NCBI RefSeq assembly: GCF_018343815.1
Contig: NZ_CP060791.1
Coordinates: forward strand, 80,113-144,112
Source: Chlamydia crocodili
GTDB taxonomy: Bacteria; Chlamydiota; Chlamydiia; Chlamydiales; Chlamydiaceae
Direction: 5' to 3'
Length of the DNA stretch: 64,000 bases
Shown here: piece after piece, positions 46,316 through 56,316 of the stretch
Layout of the letters: the number at the start of each line of letters is the position of its first letter
Position numbering within the stretch: position 1 is the stretch's first letter
The notes under the pieces: model-generated
The model's database searches: none
What the model was told of the DNA's origin: nothing
What the model saw: only the letters and a program-made list of their open reading frames with translations
Made by a program: the position numbers and the translations under genes

Positions 46316-47745
46316 GTGATGATATCATTTACCGTTGTCAACGTAAGGTTATTGGTATCCTTCATTTGAGCACCACGACTTAAAACTAAAATCTTATCGT
46401 AATTTGATAAAATTCCTCGTTCAATTCCATATACACAAGCCTGATGTCTCCATACTGTGCGATCAGACTCTTCCGTAAGCATAGGATACACTCCCCACTC
46501 TAAAGCAAGCCTATAGTACACAGATAAATTTGGAGTGACAGCAATAATCGGAAAACGCGGACGATACTTAGAAAGGAAAATCGGAGATCCCCCCGATTCT
46601 GTATAAACAATAATGGCTTTAGCATCAGCCTTCTCAGCAATTTGAATTCCTGATAAACCTATAGACTGAAGATAAGGAGATACCTTAACTGCACATTCAC
46701 TATCATTAAGTTCTAAGAAAGACATGTAATTGAGATTTTTTTCTGTCTCTTGAATGACAGAACGCATAATTTTTACAGCCGCCACAGGATAACTTCCCGA
46801 GGCAGTCTCTCCTGACAACATTACTGCAGAGGTACCATCATAAATAGCATTGGCAATGTCAGAAACCTCAGCACGTGTAGGCAAAACATTACGAATCATA
46901 GATTCTAACATTTGTGTAGCAGTAATGCAAAAACGTCCCGTTTCACGGGATACTTTCGCCATGAACTTCTGTAGAGTAGGAACTTCAACAACGGAGAGCT
47001 CAATCCCTAAATCTCCACGAGCAATCATAATCCCATCCGACACTTTAGCAATCTGAGAAAAATTTTCTACTCCTAAACGATTTTCTATCTTAGCAATAAT
47101 TGGCATATCTGAACGCCCTGCATCTGCTAGGCACTTCCTCATACTTTCGATATCCTCAGCATAACGAACAAAAGAAGCAGCAATAACATCAATGCCCTGA
47201 GCAACCCCAAATTTAAGATCATTGATATCCTTATCCGTCATAAAAGGAAGAGCTAAATCAATCTCTCTTATACTTAAAGACTTGTGCGATTTCAATTCTC
47301 CAGAATTGATAAATTCTAATTCTAATTGACCATCACTAACAGATGTCACAACAGCTTGAATATATCCATCATCTATCAAGACATCAGCACCTTCACGCAC
47401 ATAAGGGAAAACACATTGAGGATGTAGAGTAATTCCACCTTCCGCAGATCCCTCGATCTCTTTTCCTGTTAAGGTAATTTTTTGCCCTCGAGATACTTTG
47501 ATTGGCGTTGGGATCTTTCCTAAACGAATTTCTGGACCTTTAGTATCTAACATAATCGCTAAAGGGGCACCTTTCTTCTCTCGCAATTCCTTAAGAAGAC
47601 AAATTGTCTCTCCATGACTTTCATGAGTACCGTGACTAAAATTTAATCTGGCAACATTCATACCCGCATCTAAAAGCTTTTCAAGCATTTCTGGAGTATT
47701 TGTTGCTGGACCTATAGTACAAATGATTTTCGTTCTTGCGATCAT
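46300..47745 (-). CDS. pyk: Pyruvate kinase
   Basis: The 481-aa enzyme has MIARTKIICTIGPATNTPEML, GMNVARLNFSHGTHE, IIAKIENRLGVENF, the ligand block IMIARGDLGIELSVVEVP and AVMLSGETASGSYPVAAV, all typical. It makes pyruvate and ATP from phosphoenolpyruvate and ADP at the end of glycolysis. AGGGAAGT sits directly before ATG 47745. It corresponds to CT332, next to the double uvrA. It is transcribed alone. Confidence 0.97.
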   Translation of the reverse strand: MIARTKIICTIGPATNTPEMLEKLLDAGMNVARLNFSHGTHESHGETICLLKELREKKGAPLAIMLDTKGPEIRLGKIPTPIKVSRGQKITLTGKEIEGSAEGGITLHPQCVFPYVREGADVLIDDGYIQAVVTSVSDGQLELEFINSGELKSHKSLSIREIDLALPFMTDKDINDLKFGVAQGIDVIAASFVRYAEDIESMRKCLADAGRSDMPIIAKIENRLGVENFSQIAKVSDGIMIARGDLGIELSVVEVPTLQKFMAKVSRETGRFCITATQMLESMIRNVLPTRAEVSDIANAIYDGTSAVMLSGETASGSYPVAAVKIMRSVIQETEKNLNYMSFLELNDSECAVKVSPYLQSIGLSGIQIAEKADAKAIIVYTESGGSPIFLSKYRPRFPIIAVTPNLSVYYRLALEWGVYPMLTEESDRTVWRHQACVYGIERGILSNYDKILVLSRGAQMKDTNNLTLTTVNDIITASGK

Positions 47746-48082
47746 ACTTCCCTAATTTCTCAAACCAATCAAAAACTTATTTACCCTAGTAGCTAACATG
47801 GATCTCTTAATACAAAAATAATTTGAAAGACTTCAACAATATCTGACACGCTTCGCTACACAAGATAAGATACATGATTCGATCTTAATTTGTATGTTGA
47901 AATACTTAACATTATACTATTTTATGGAAAACATAGATTATACTTAGTTTCTTAATCCTGGGAAATGAGTAGTTTGCTTTTTTTCTTTCTATAAAGTTAA
48001 AAGTGAATCAAACTAGTTGCTACGTGGTTATAATTATTCATGTAGAACATCTCTCCTTATTTCCTAAATTATTGTGAGATCT
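47746..48082. other. Divergent intergenic region between pyk and uvrA
   Basis: The DNA is AT-rich. TATAAT (about 48030) and TATACT (about 47915) occur without well spaced -35 boxes. No small gene or stable hairpin was recognised. Confidence 0.4.
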
Positions 48083-51000
48083 ATGTCCAGCCTGCCTGTC
48101 CGTATTTCTGGTATTACAGTTAGAAATCTAAAAAACATCTCCATAGAATTTTTTCCTGGGGAGATTGTCTTACTTACTGGCGTATCAGGATCTGGGAAAT
48201 CTTCACTAGCCTTTGACACCATTTATGCAGCAGGAAGAAAACGGTATATAGCCACTTTATCATCATTTTTTGCTACAACCCTATCTTCTCTACCTGATCC
48301 TACTGTGGAAAAAATCCAAGGATTATCTCCAACTATTGCTATTAAGCAAAATCATTTTGCCTATCATGCGCACGCCACTGTTGGAAGCACCACAGAACTT
48401 TCACAACATCTTGCTTTATTATTCTCTCTGGATGGAGAGGCCAGAGATCCTCGTACAAAAGAAGTCCTTCATTTACAAAGTAAGGAAAAAATTCTCGCTA
48501 CACTTGCCAATATCCCTGATGGAACACAGGTAACAATTCTCACTCCTCTAATAGATAAAAGCATAAATTCTATTCAAGAATGTGTAAGACAAGGATATAC
48601 AAAAATCCGTATAAATAACGTTATTTCTTCTATTTATCCCTTTCTCTCTTCTCCTCTTGCTGAAGATACTCCTATAGCTATTGTTATTGACTCTTTCATT
48701 AAAAATGAAAGTAACAATGCACGCATGAAAGTTAGTTTATTTTCGGCTCTTAATCTAGGGGAAGGGCACTGTTCTATAAACACCGAAACATATGAAGAAA
48801 CCTTTTCGACACAGGTACACATTCCTGAAACCCAACAGACATATACACCATTAACACCACAGTTATTTTCTCCCCACAATCTCGAAGATCGTTGCATGAA
48901 GTGCCAGGGATCAGGAATCTATATCACCATCACAGATCCTTCTCTCATTCAAAATGACTTATCCATCCGAGAAAATTGTTGTAAGTTAGCAGGAAATTGT
49001 TCTACTTATTTCTATCATACTCTTTATCAATCTCTCGCGGATACTTTAGATTTTAGTTTAGATACTCCATGGGGAGATCTTCCCAATTCTATCCAACATG
49101 CTTTTCTTTATGGTAAAAAGCATCTTATTCTTCCTGTACGTCTTTTTGATCCCACATTAGGGAAAAAATCCCTATCACACAAACTTTGGAGAGGTATTCT
49201 TAATGACATTGGAGAGAAAGTCCGTTATGGAGCAAAACCCTCAAAATTTGTTCCTGAAGGGACAACAGCAACACCTTGTCCTACATGTCAAGGCACCGGA
49301 ATTGGAGAATATGCCTGTGCAGCCATATGGCAAGGAAAGACTTTCGTAGATTTTCAGAAAATGCCTCTTGATGAGTTTTTTGCTTTTATATCTTCTATCA
49401 CGACTACATCAAATTCCGTTCGTGAAGTATTAGATGGTCTAAAGAACCGCCTTTCTACATTGATCAACTTAGGACTCTCCTATATTACTCCAGAAAGAAC
49501 ACTAGCAACATTATCAGGAGGAGAGCAAGAACGCACGGCTTTGGCTAAGCATTTAGGAGCTGAGCTATCAGGAATTACCTATATTCTCGATGAACCATCC
49601 ATAGGACTGCATCCTCGCGATACACATAAACTGATTCAAGTAATTCAAAAATTACGCGATCAAGGAAATACCATTCTTCTTGTTGAGCATGATGAACAAA
49701 TGATCTCTTTTGCTGATCGTATTATCGATATTGGTCCACGAGCGGGGATTTTCGGAGGCGAAGTATTATTTAATGGATCACCTAAAGATTTTTTAAAAAC
49801 TGGAAATTCATTAACAGCAAACTATCTGCGTCATGAACTTACTATAGACATTCCTATAAGACGACCTAAATCAAAAGCCACGCTTACGCTTGCTCATGCC
49901 ACGACAAACAATTTAAAAAATGTCACTATCTCTCTACCTCTAGAAAGAATAACGGCAGTAACAGGAGTTTCAGGATCAGGAAAATCTTCTTTAATTAATG
50001 ATACACTCGTTCCTTCTATGGAACGCTTTATTCAAGGAAATATAGACCCCCATTTATATGTAGAAGGAGGGGTCATAGAACGTGTTGTACATATTACTCG
50101 TGATCTTCCAGGTCGTTCGCAACGTTCTATTCCACTAACATATATTAAAGCTTTTGATGAACTTCGAGAATTATTTTCCCAACAACCTAAAAGTAAAAAC
50201 TTGGGGTTAACAAAAGGCCATTTTAGTTTTAATCTTTCTTTAGGAGCCTGTATAGAATGTCAGGGTATAGGATCTATAATCCTTGATGACCATACCCAAA
50301 TTCCCTGCCCACTCTGTCATGGAAAACGATTTCAATCTCAAATCCTAGAAGTGCATTATCAAGGAAAGAATATCGCTGACATTTTAGAAATGACAGCATA
50401 TGAAGCTGAAAAATTTTTCATATCTACTCCACATATTCATGAAAAAATTCATGCATTATGCTCCTTAGGTCTTGATCATCTTCCTTTAGGAAGAGCTTTA
50501 TCAAGCCTATCAGGAGGAGAAATCCAAAGATTAAAACTTACCTATGAGCTACTTGCTCCTTCTAAAAAACCTACTCTTTATATTCTTGATGAGCCGACAA
50601 CAGGATTGCATACTCATGACATTCATGCTCTTATCCATGTTCTCCAATCTCTTTCCCAACAAGGACATACTGTAGTAATTATAGAACACAATATGCATAT
50701 TGTGAAGATCGCTGATTATGTTATTGAACTTGGTCCCGAAGGAGGAAATCTCGGTGGATATCTCTTAGCCTCATGCTCTCCTGAAGAACTGATTTCCCTA
50801 GACACACCTACAGCAAAAGCTCTGCGCCCCTATTTTAAAAAGATTAAAGCTCTGCCTAAACTAATTAAAAAATCTCAAAATAAGCATCTACTCACAGATA
50901 TTTCTATTCAAGATGCCTATCATCACAATCTCAAACACATTGATATGACTCTCGCTCGCAATGCTCTGACAGCAATCTCAGGGCCTTCAGCATCAGGGAA

Positions 51001-53503
51001 ACATTCTTTAGTCTTTGATATTCTTTATGCTGCAGGAAATATTGCTTATGCCGAGTTATTCCCTTATTACGTTCGCCAAACTCTTATTAAGAAAACTCCT
51101 CTACCACAAGTAGAAAGCGTTCGAGGATTATCTCCAGTCGTTGCGATAAAAAAAATGGGAATACGAAAAAACTCAAAACATTCGTTAGCTTCATCTTTAG
51201 ATATTACTAATGGTCTTGAGAAACTCTTTGCTCTGCTAGGAAAACCTCATTGTCCATTAACAGGTAAGCTCCTTGAAAAAATTACTCTACAAACAATTGT
51301 AGATAAACTTTTCCAAAAGTATGAAAATTCTTACGCAACAATAACGGCACCTATATCTCCTGAAGAAGATTTATCCATTGCTTTGGAAATGAAGAAAAAA
51401 GAGGGGTATTTAAAACTCTTTGCCAATAATGAGATTTATGATCTTGAAGAACGTCTTCCAGAAATTTTAGAAAATCCAGCGATCGTTATCCAACATACGA
51501 AAATTTCCAGAAATCATGAATCCTCTTTGTTGTCCTCATTAACTTTAGCTTTTTCATTATCGCCAACAATACGATTACATATTCATGATCATGGAAAAAT
51601 AAAATGCTCTCTATCTTATACTCTAGGTTGGCAAGATTCCTTAGGCAACAGTTATCCAAATATCACACGCAAACTCTTATCCCGAGAACATGTCGAAGGA
51701 CAATGTCAGCAATGTTGTGGATCAGGAAAAATCTTAAAACTCTCTTTAATGAAACATAAAGATAAAATTCTCAACTACTCTCCTATAGATCTCTTTAGGT
51801 TATTTTTCCCCGATAGTTCTCCAAAACGTGTAATTGATCTTATTAGAGAACTGAAAATTTCCTCATCCACACAAATTCAAGATCTTGATATCCCTACTCA
51901 GGAAAAATTATTTCAAGGAACTCAAAAGCATGTAGGACTAGAAAGAATTCTCATAGAACAATTTAATCTTATTCCCTCATGTCCTCTTTTACATCCTCTA
52001 ATTATATCCGACATATGCTCAGCATGCTCAGGATGGGGAATCCATACCTATGCGCAACATGTACGCATAGGAAAAACTTCTCTCATAGATATCTACCAAG
52101 AAGATACTAGTTTCCTCAAAGATCTTTTAATGACTATCCATGATGATCAAGCACAACCTATCATTCAAGACCTACAAAACCGCTTAGGATTCATTGACAA
52201 GGTCGGATTGAGCTACATTACTTTAGGACAACAACAAGACACCTTAAGTGATGGCGAGCATTACCGCTTACATCTAGCAAAGAAAATCTCTACAAATCTT
52301 ACAGATATCGTTTATCTTCTTGAAGATCCTCTATCAGGACTACATCCTCAAGATATCCCAACATTAATCAAATTGCTTAAAGAACTCGTTGCTAACAATA
52401 ACACTGTTATTGCTACAGACCGTAATAATCTATTAAAACTTTACGCTGATCATACCATAGATTTAGGTCCGGGATCAGGACCTCAAGGAGGCTATCTAAC
52501 AGCCCAACCACCCTCATCTATAGAAGATGCCGATCATAAAGATGTGCTCCCTAAAGCAACTTTAGACGTGCATCTTTCGATTCACAATATTTCTAATCTT
52601 CATGTACAAGCTCCTCTTCATAGTCTTGTAGCTATTGCTGGGGCATCGGGATCGGGGAAAACTTCTCTATTAACCGAAGGTTTCTACAAACAGGCACAAA
52701 AACTTATAGACACTAGAAATGAGCATTTCTTCAATGTAGTGTTCTTAGATTCTCATCCCCTATCTTCTTCACAAAGATCAGACATCAGTACGTATTTTGA
52801 TATTGCTCCATACCTAAGAAACTTTTACGCTTCGCTTACACAAGCAAAGGCCTTGAATATTACAGCAAGCATGCTTAGTACAAATACAAAACAGGGACAG
52901 TGTTCAGATTGTCTAGGCTTAGGATATCACCTAATAGATAGAGCTTTTTATGCTTTAGAAAAACGCACATGTCCTACATGTTCAGGATACCGCATTCAAC
53001 CTCTATCTCAAGAAGTTGTTTATGAAGGCAAACACTTTGGGAAGCTGTTACAAACTCCTATTGAACAGATCCTTACTATCTTTCCTTTTCTTAAAAAAAT
53101 CCAAGCACCGCTACAAGCTCTTATAGATTCAGGGCTTGGCTATCTTCCATTAGGTCAAAATCTTTCTTCCCTATCGCTAAGTGAAAAAATCTCTGTAAAA
53201 ATTGCCCGTTTCCTCCATCTACCTCCTAAAGAACCCACGCTATTTCTCCTAGATGAAATAGCCACTTCCTTGGATATCAATAAGAAATGCCAACTGCAAA
53301 AACTATTTCGCACGTTAATATCCCAAGGACATTCTATTATCTATGTTGACCACGACATACAGTTGTTAAAACATGCCGATTATATTATAGAACTTGGACC
53401 GGGATCTGGGAAACATGGAGGAAAGGTGCTCTTTTCAGGACAGCCTAAAGATATGGCGACTTCTAAAAAGTCGATATTAAAAACATATATGCGTGAATTA
53501 TAA
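48083..53503 (+). CDS. uvrA: Double-length excinuclease UvrA
   Basis: From ATG 48083 it encodes 1806 aa, about twice a normal UvrA; a GTG at 48074 is also possible. Two complete UvrA-like halves lie head to tail. The first (about 1-930) has intact Walker A at 33 and 628 (GVSGSGKSS), signatures LSGGE at 477 and 809, Walker B YILDEP twice, and CxxC knuckles (CMKC, CPTC, CIEC, CPLC). The second (about 935-1806) is degenerate: GPSASGKHS at 967, LSDGE at 1388, LLEDP for Walker B, then a good GASGSGKTS at 1520 but LSLSE at 1697. The double form is known in Chlamydia (CT333). It detects bulky DNA lesions with UvrB. Confidence 0.95.
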   Translation: MSSLPVRISGITVRNLKNISIEFFPGEIVLLTGVSGSGKSSLAFDTIYAAGRKRYIATLSSFFATTLSSLPDPTVEKIQGLSPTIAIKQNHFAYHAHATVGSTTELSQHLALLFSLDGEARDPRTKEVLHLQSKEKILATLANIPDGTQVTILTPLIDKSINSIQECVRQGYTKIRINNVISSIYPFLSSPLAEDTPIAIVIDSFIKNESNNARMKVSLFSALNLGEGHCSINTETYEETFSTQVHIPETQQTYTPLTPQLFSPHNLEDRCMKCQGSGIYITITDPSLIQNDLSIRENCCKLAGNCSTYFYHTLYQSLADTLDFSLDTPWGDLPNSIQHAFLYGKKHLILPVRLFDPTLGKKSLSHKLWRGILNDIGEKVRYGAKPSKFVPEGTTATPCPTCQGTGIGEYACAAIWQGKTFVDFQKMPLDEFFAFISSITTTSNSVREVLDGLKNRLSTLINLGLSYITPERTLATLSGGEQERTALAKHLGAELSGITYILDEPSIGLHPRDTHKLIQVIQKLRDQGNTILLVEHDEQMISFADRIIDIGPRAGIFGGEVLFNGSPKDFLKTGNSLTANYLRHELTIDIPIRRPKSKATLTLAHATTNNLKNVTISLPLERITAVTGVSGSGKSSLINDTLVPSMERFIQGNIDPHLYVEGGVIERVVHITRDLPGRSQRSIPLTYIKAFDELRELFSQQPKSKNLGLTKGHFSFNLSLGACIECQGIGSIILDDHTQIPCPLCHGKRFQSQILEVHYQGKNIADILEMTAYEAEKFFISTPHIHEKIHALCSLGLDHLPLGRALSSLSGGEIQRLKLTYELLAPSKKPTLYILDEPTTGLHTHDIHALIHVLQSLSQQGHTVVIIEHNMHIVKIADYVIELGPEGGNLGGYLLASCSPEELISLDTPTAKALRPYFKKIKALPKLIKKSQNKHLLTDISIQDAYHHNLKHIDMTLARNALTAISGPSASGKHSLVFDILYAAGNIAYAELFPYYVRQTLIKKTPLPQVESVRGLSPVVAIKKMGIRKNSKHSLASSLDITNGLEKLFALLGKPHCPLTGKLLEKITLQTIVDKLFQKYENSYATITAPISPEEDLSIALEMKKKEGYLKLFANNEIYDLEERLPEILENPAIVIQHTKISRNHESSLLSSLTLAFSLSPTIRLHIHDHGKIKCSLSYTLGWQDSLGNSYPNITRKLLSREHVEGQCQQCCGSGKILKLSLMKHKDKILNYSPIDLFRLFFPDSSPKRVIDLIRELKISSSTQIQDLDIPTQEKLFQGTQKHVGLERILIEQFNLIPSCPLLHPLIISDICSACSGWGIHTYAQHVRIGKTSLIDIYQEDTSFLKDLLMTIHDDQAQPIIQDLQNRLGFIDKVGLSYITLGQQQDTLSDGEHYRLHLAKKISTNLTDIVYLLEDPLSGLHPQDIPTLIKLLKELVANNNTVIATDRNNLLKLYADHTIDLGPGSGPQGGYLTAQPPSSIEDADHKDVLPKATLDVHLSIHNISNLHVQAPLHSLVAIAGASGSGKTSLLTEGFYKQAQKLIDTRNEHFFNVVFLDSHPLSSSQRSDISTYFDIAPYLRNFYASLTQAKALNITASMLSTNTKQGQCSDCLGLGYHLIDRAFYALEKRTCPTCSGYRIQPLSQEVVYEGKHFGKLLQTPIEQILTIFPFLKKIQAPLQALIDSGLGYLPLGQNLSSLSLSEKISVKIARFLHLPPKEPTLFLLDEIATSLDINKKCQLQKLFRTLISQGHSIIYVDHDIQLLKHADYIIELGPGSGKHGGKVLFSGQPKDMATSKKSILKTYMREL

Positions 53504-56296
53504 AGGACGCTCTATAGAGAGAAGATCATAAGCAATACGACAATTGTCACGTTCTTCACTATTTCCTAAACAATGGAAAAAGATAAATTTCTGTAAAAGC
53601 AATTGCCGACGTTCTTGATAACTCAGCTGCTCTTCACAAATACCTAACGGACTACAAAACACTCCAATTAATGTCTGTGGAAATACAGAATCTTCTCGAC
53701 ATCCTGAAAGATGTAAATAAGCTAACGAACTATCCTCAGCAAGTGCTAACCAATAACCGTAAAGAACAAAGGCGTGGCTATTACCGTCTATCCACAAAGA
53801 TTCGTCATAATTAGATAAGAGATCATAAACTTTACTCCCATCTTTCATCCACAAATAAGCAAGTACTTCATAAGACAAAAGATATTCATAACGCTGCTTA
53901 GGGGAAATATACTTTTCTACTAATGTAATAGCCTTGAGAATCTCTTCACCTCTACCATGGATCAAAGCGTCTTTAGCAAACAAATCAAACAAATACAAAA
54001 TCAAAACAGAGTCTAAATTTTCAATATGGTCAAAGACCTTTTCTGTAGATTCCTGAAGAGAGATAATCTTTAATCCTGAAAGGAAATATAGAAGCTGATC
54101 AGGGAGAATTTCTACGATTTCTTCATTGAAAGTCGTTGCCTGAATATTCTCACGTAAAATTTCTGAGTATACTTCAACAAACTCTTTATTCCCTAAATCC
54201 ACAGCTGTATAAAAAATATCTGCAAGGGCACGATAATCTTTTAAATCCCAAGATCTTTGAAATAACCCTGGAAGAAATGAGGTAAATCCTGACCAATAAC
54301 TCAATAGCAATTCCATTTTGGAAGAACGGAAATCTATAGGAGAAATGTCTAAATTACAAAATAGAGTATTTTGAATTTTCCCATGTAAATTTTGAAGGAA
54401 ATGCTCTTCCTCAGAAGAATTTATAGATTCGGGAGCAACATGAAGAGCAAGAAGCATAAAGACTAAAGAGATGCGATGATGGCTATATAATGCTTCATGC
54501 AAACGATAGATAACATGATCACGAACACGAGAAATTTCTGGACGTTGACAATAGCGCTTTAAAGCTAATAATAAGCTTTTAACTTCTTCGTTATACTCTC
54601 CTAATCTTTGATATACCAAAGCTTTACCGAGGTACTCTAAAGGAGCTGCAATGCTATTGTGTAAAGTGGAAAACTCTTCAAGAGCTTGAGTGAATTCCTC
54701 ACTATCATTACTTTCAGAGGCTTTTTCTAATAGAGCAATTCCTATACGAAATTGCGCTTCGTACCCTTCCTTACGTCCTGGAAAAGATTCAACAATCCTA
54801 CGATAAAATGTAATTGCACGATCATATAATTTTTCATTAAGAAAGGCGTCGGGAACTGCTAAACAACTGACTTGTAAAGATCCACTACTTTCTAAAACAA
54901 CAATATTTCCACAAACATCAGCAACATCCTGAATGATCACCCCAATACGTCCTCCCCGCGCAGGAAGATAATCCATATGAATCATCCACACGATATTATC
55001 GATGATTAATGATAAACGGTGATTTTGCTTTTCAAAAGCTATAAAAAACTTGTCCTTATTTTCATCTATATTTCGGGAAGTTTTTTGTATCTCTAAGCCA
55101 TTTTTTACCAAGGATACAGACAATACATTTTCCTTAATGTGTAGCCAAAAACCGTAACCATGATAAAAATCCCCATGATCCACATCTTCAGAAGGAGGAA
55201 GTAAGATTCCAAAGCCTTCTTCTAATCCCTTCCGCAATAATGTATATTCCAGACGGACTTCAGAAAAACTTTCTATCTTGGAAATTGCTAGGCTATACCA
55301 TAACGCTGGCGACACCTTTAGCATTGGGAAATATTTAGATAATAAAATAGATTCATGAAACTTCCAGCATTCTGTATCTTGAGTATGTAAAATAATCTTC
55401 GGAGTCCATTCGGGACTACCTTGTAAATGTTGTTCTATATCCTCTTTCAAAGCACTTACAGAACGATAACGCAATTTAGGATCTGATGCTAAAGCTCTCA
55501 TGACTACTTGAGAAAGAAAAGGAGGAATCTCTCGATGAGGAGCAATTTCTTCAGGAAAACTAATTTGGTGACGAAGACTGATTTTCTCTCCCTTTTTCTT
55601 CCGATAGGGAAAAGACAATGTCAGCATTTGATAGAGAATTACTCCTAGAGAATAAATGTCTGTACTTTCTGAAGCTGGAGTACCTCGCAAGCGTTCAGGA
55701 GCCATATAATCAGGAGTACCTACGATCTTACCAGGAATAGTCATATTGGAAAACAATGATCCCTCAATAGGGATATCAATGTCTAAAAGGAAGTCTTCTA
55801 CCATTTCTTTAGATAATGCAGCTCCCCAATCTAAAATAACCACCTCACTAAAAAGTCCAAGCAAAATATTATCAGGCTTAAGATCTCGATGAAGAATTCC
55901 TCGAGAATGTACATATTCTACAGTAGAACAAATCTTATGAAAAATGGAGAGGAAAGTCCCTACCGATGTTTGCTCAGCCAGATCTTTAGGAAGGGAATCA
56001 CATTGCCACACACTCTTTAGTAAACTCTTAAGTGTGTATCCCTCTATGTAAGGCATTGTGTAGTAAACGGGATCACTATCACTACAAATCGCAAAAACAG
56101 GAACAACCCCCGGATGAACAAGATCAGCAGCAATCTTGGCTTCTCTAAGAAAACGTTTTTTTAATAACTCATTATCAGAGAGATCCTCTCGGATCCTCTT
56201 AAGAGCAACCTTACGAGAGCAAACAGGATCATAGGCTAAATAAACCTCTCCCATACCCCCTTTACCGATCATTCTGATAATATCGTAACGTTGCAA
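53498..56296 (-). CDS. pknD: Serine/threonine protein kinase PknD
   Basis: The 932-aa protein has an N-terminal Hanks kinase: Gly loop IGKGGMGEVYLAYD, Lys33 in VALKR, HRDLKPDN at about 136-143, DWG (in place of DFG) at about 156-158, GTPDYMAPERL and SDIYSLGVILYQ. The rest contains a jellyroll-like region (about 330-480) and helical repeats. Homologue CT301/PknD phosphorylates type-III components in C. pneumoniae. Its stop overlaps the uvrA stop by 6 bp, tail to tail. No membrane segment was seen. It starts 20 bp after the valS stop, so these are co-transcribed. Confidence 0.94.
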   Translation of the reverse strand: MQRYDIIRMIGKGGMGEVYLAYDPVCSRKVALKRIREDLSDNELLKKRFLREAKIAADLVHPGVVPVFAICSDSDPVYYTMPYIEGYTLKSLLKSVWQCDSLPKDLAEQTSVGTFLSIFHKICSTVEYVHSRGILHRDLKPDNILLGLFSEVVILDWGAALSKEMVEDFLLDIDIPIEGSLFSNMTIPGKIVGTPDYMAPERLRGTPASESTDIYSLGVILYQMLTLSFPYRKKKGEKISLRHQISFPEEIAPHREIPPFLSQVVMRALASDPKLRYRSVSALKEDIEQHLQGSPEWTPKIILHTQDTECWKFHESILLSKYFPMLKVSPALWYSLAISKIESFSEVRLEYTLLRKGLEEGFGILLPPSEDVDHGDFYHGYGFWLHIKENVLSVSLVKNGLEIQKTSRNIDENKDKFFIAFEKQNHRLSLIIDNIVWMIHMDYLPARGGRIGVIIQDVADVCGNIVVLESSGSLQVSCLAVPDAFLNEKLYDRAITFYRRIVESFPGRKEGYEAQFRIGIALLEKASESNDSEEFTQALEEFSTLHNSIAAPLEYLGKALVYQRLGEYNEEVKSLLLALKRYCQRPEISRVRDHVIYRLHEALYSHHRISLVFMLLALHVAPESINSSEEEHFLQNLHGKIQNTLFCNLDISPIDFRSSKMELLLSYWSGFTSFLPGLFQRSWDLKDYRALADIFYTAVDLGNKEFVEVYSEILRENIQATTFNEEIVEILPDQLLYFLSGLKIISLQESTEKVFDHIENLDSVLILYLFDLFAKDALIHGRGEEILKAITLVEKYISPKQRYEYLLSYEVLAYLWMKDGSKVYDLLSNYDESLWIDGNSHAFVLYGYWLALAEDSSLAYLHLSGCREDSVFPQTLIGVFCSPLGICEEQLSYQERRQLLLQKFIFFHCLGNSEERDNCRIAYDLLSIERPL

Positions 56297-56316
56297 AAGT
56301 GCTTTGTCCTCTAGTT

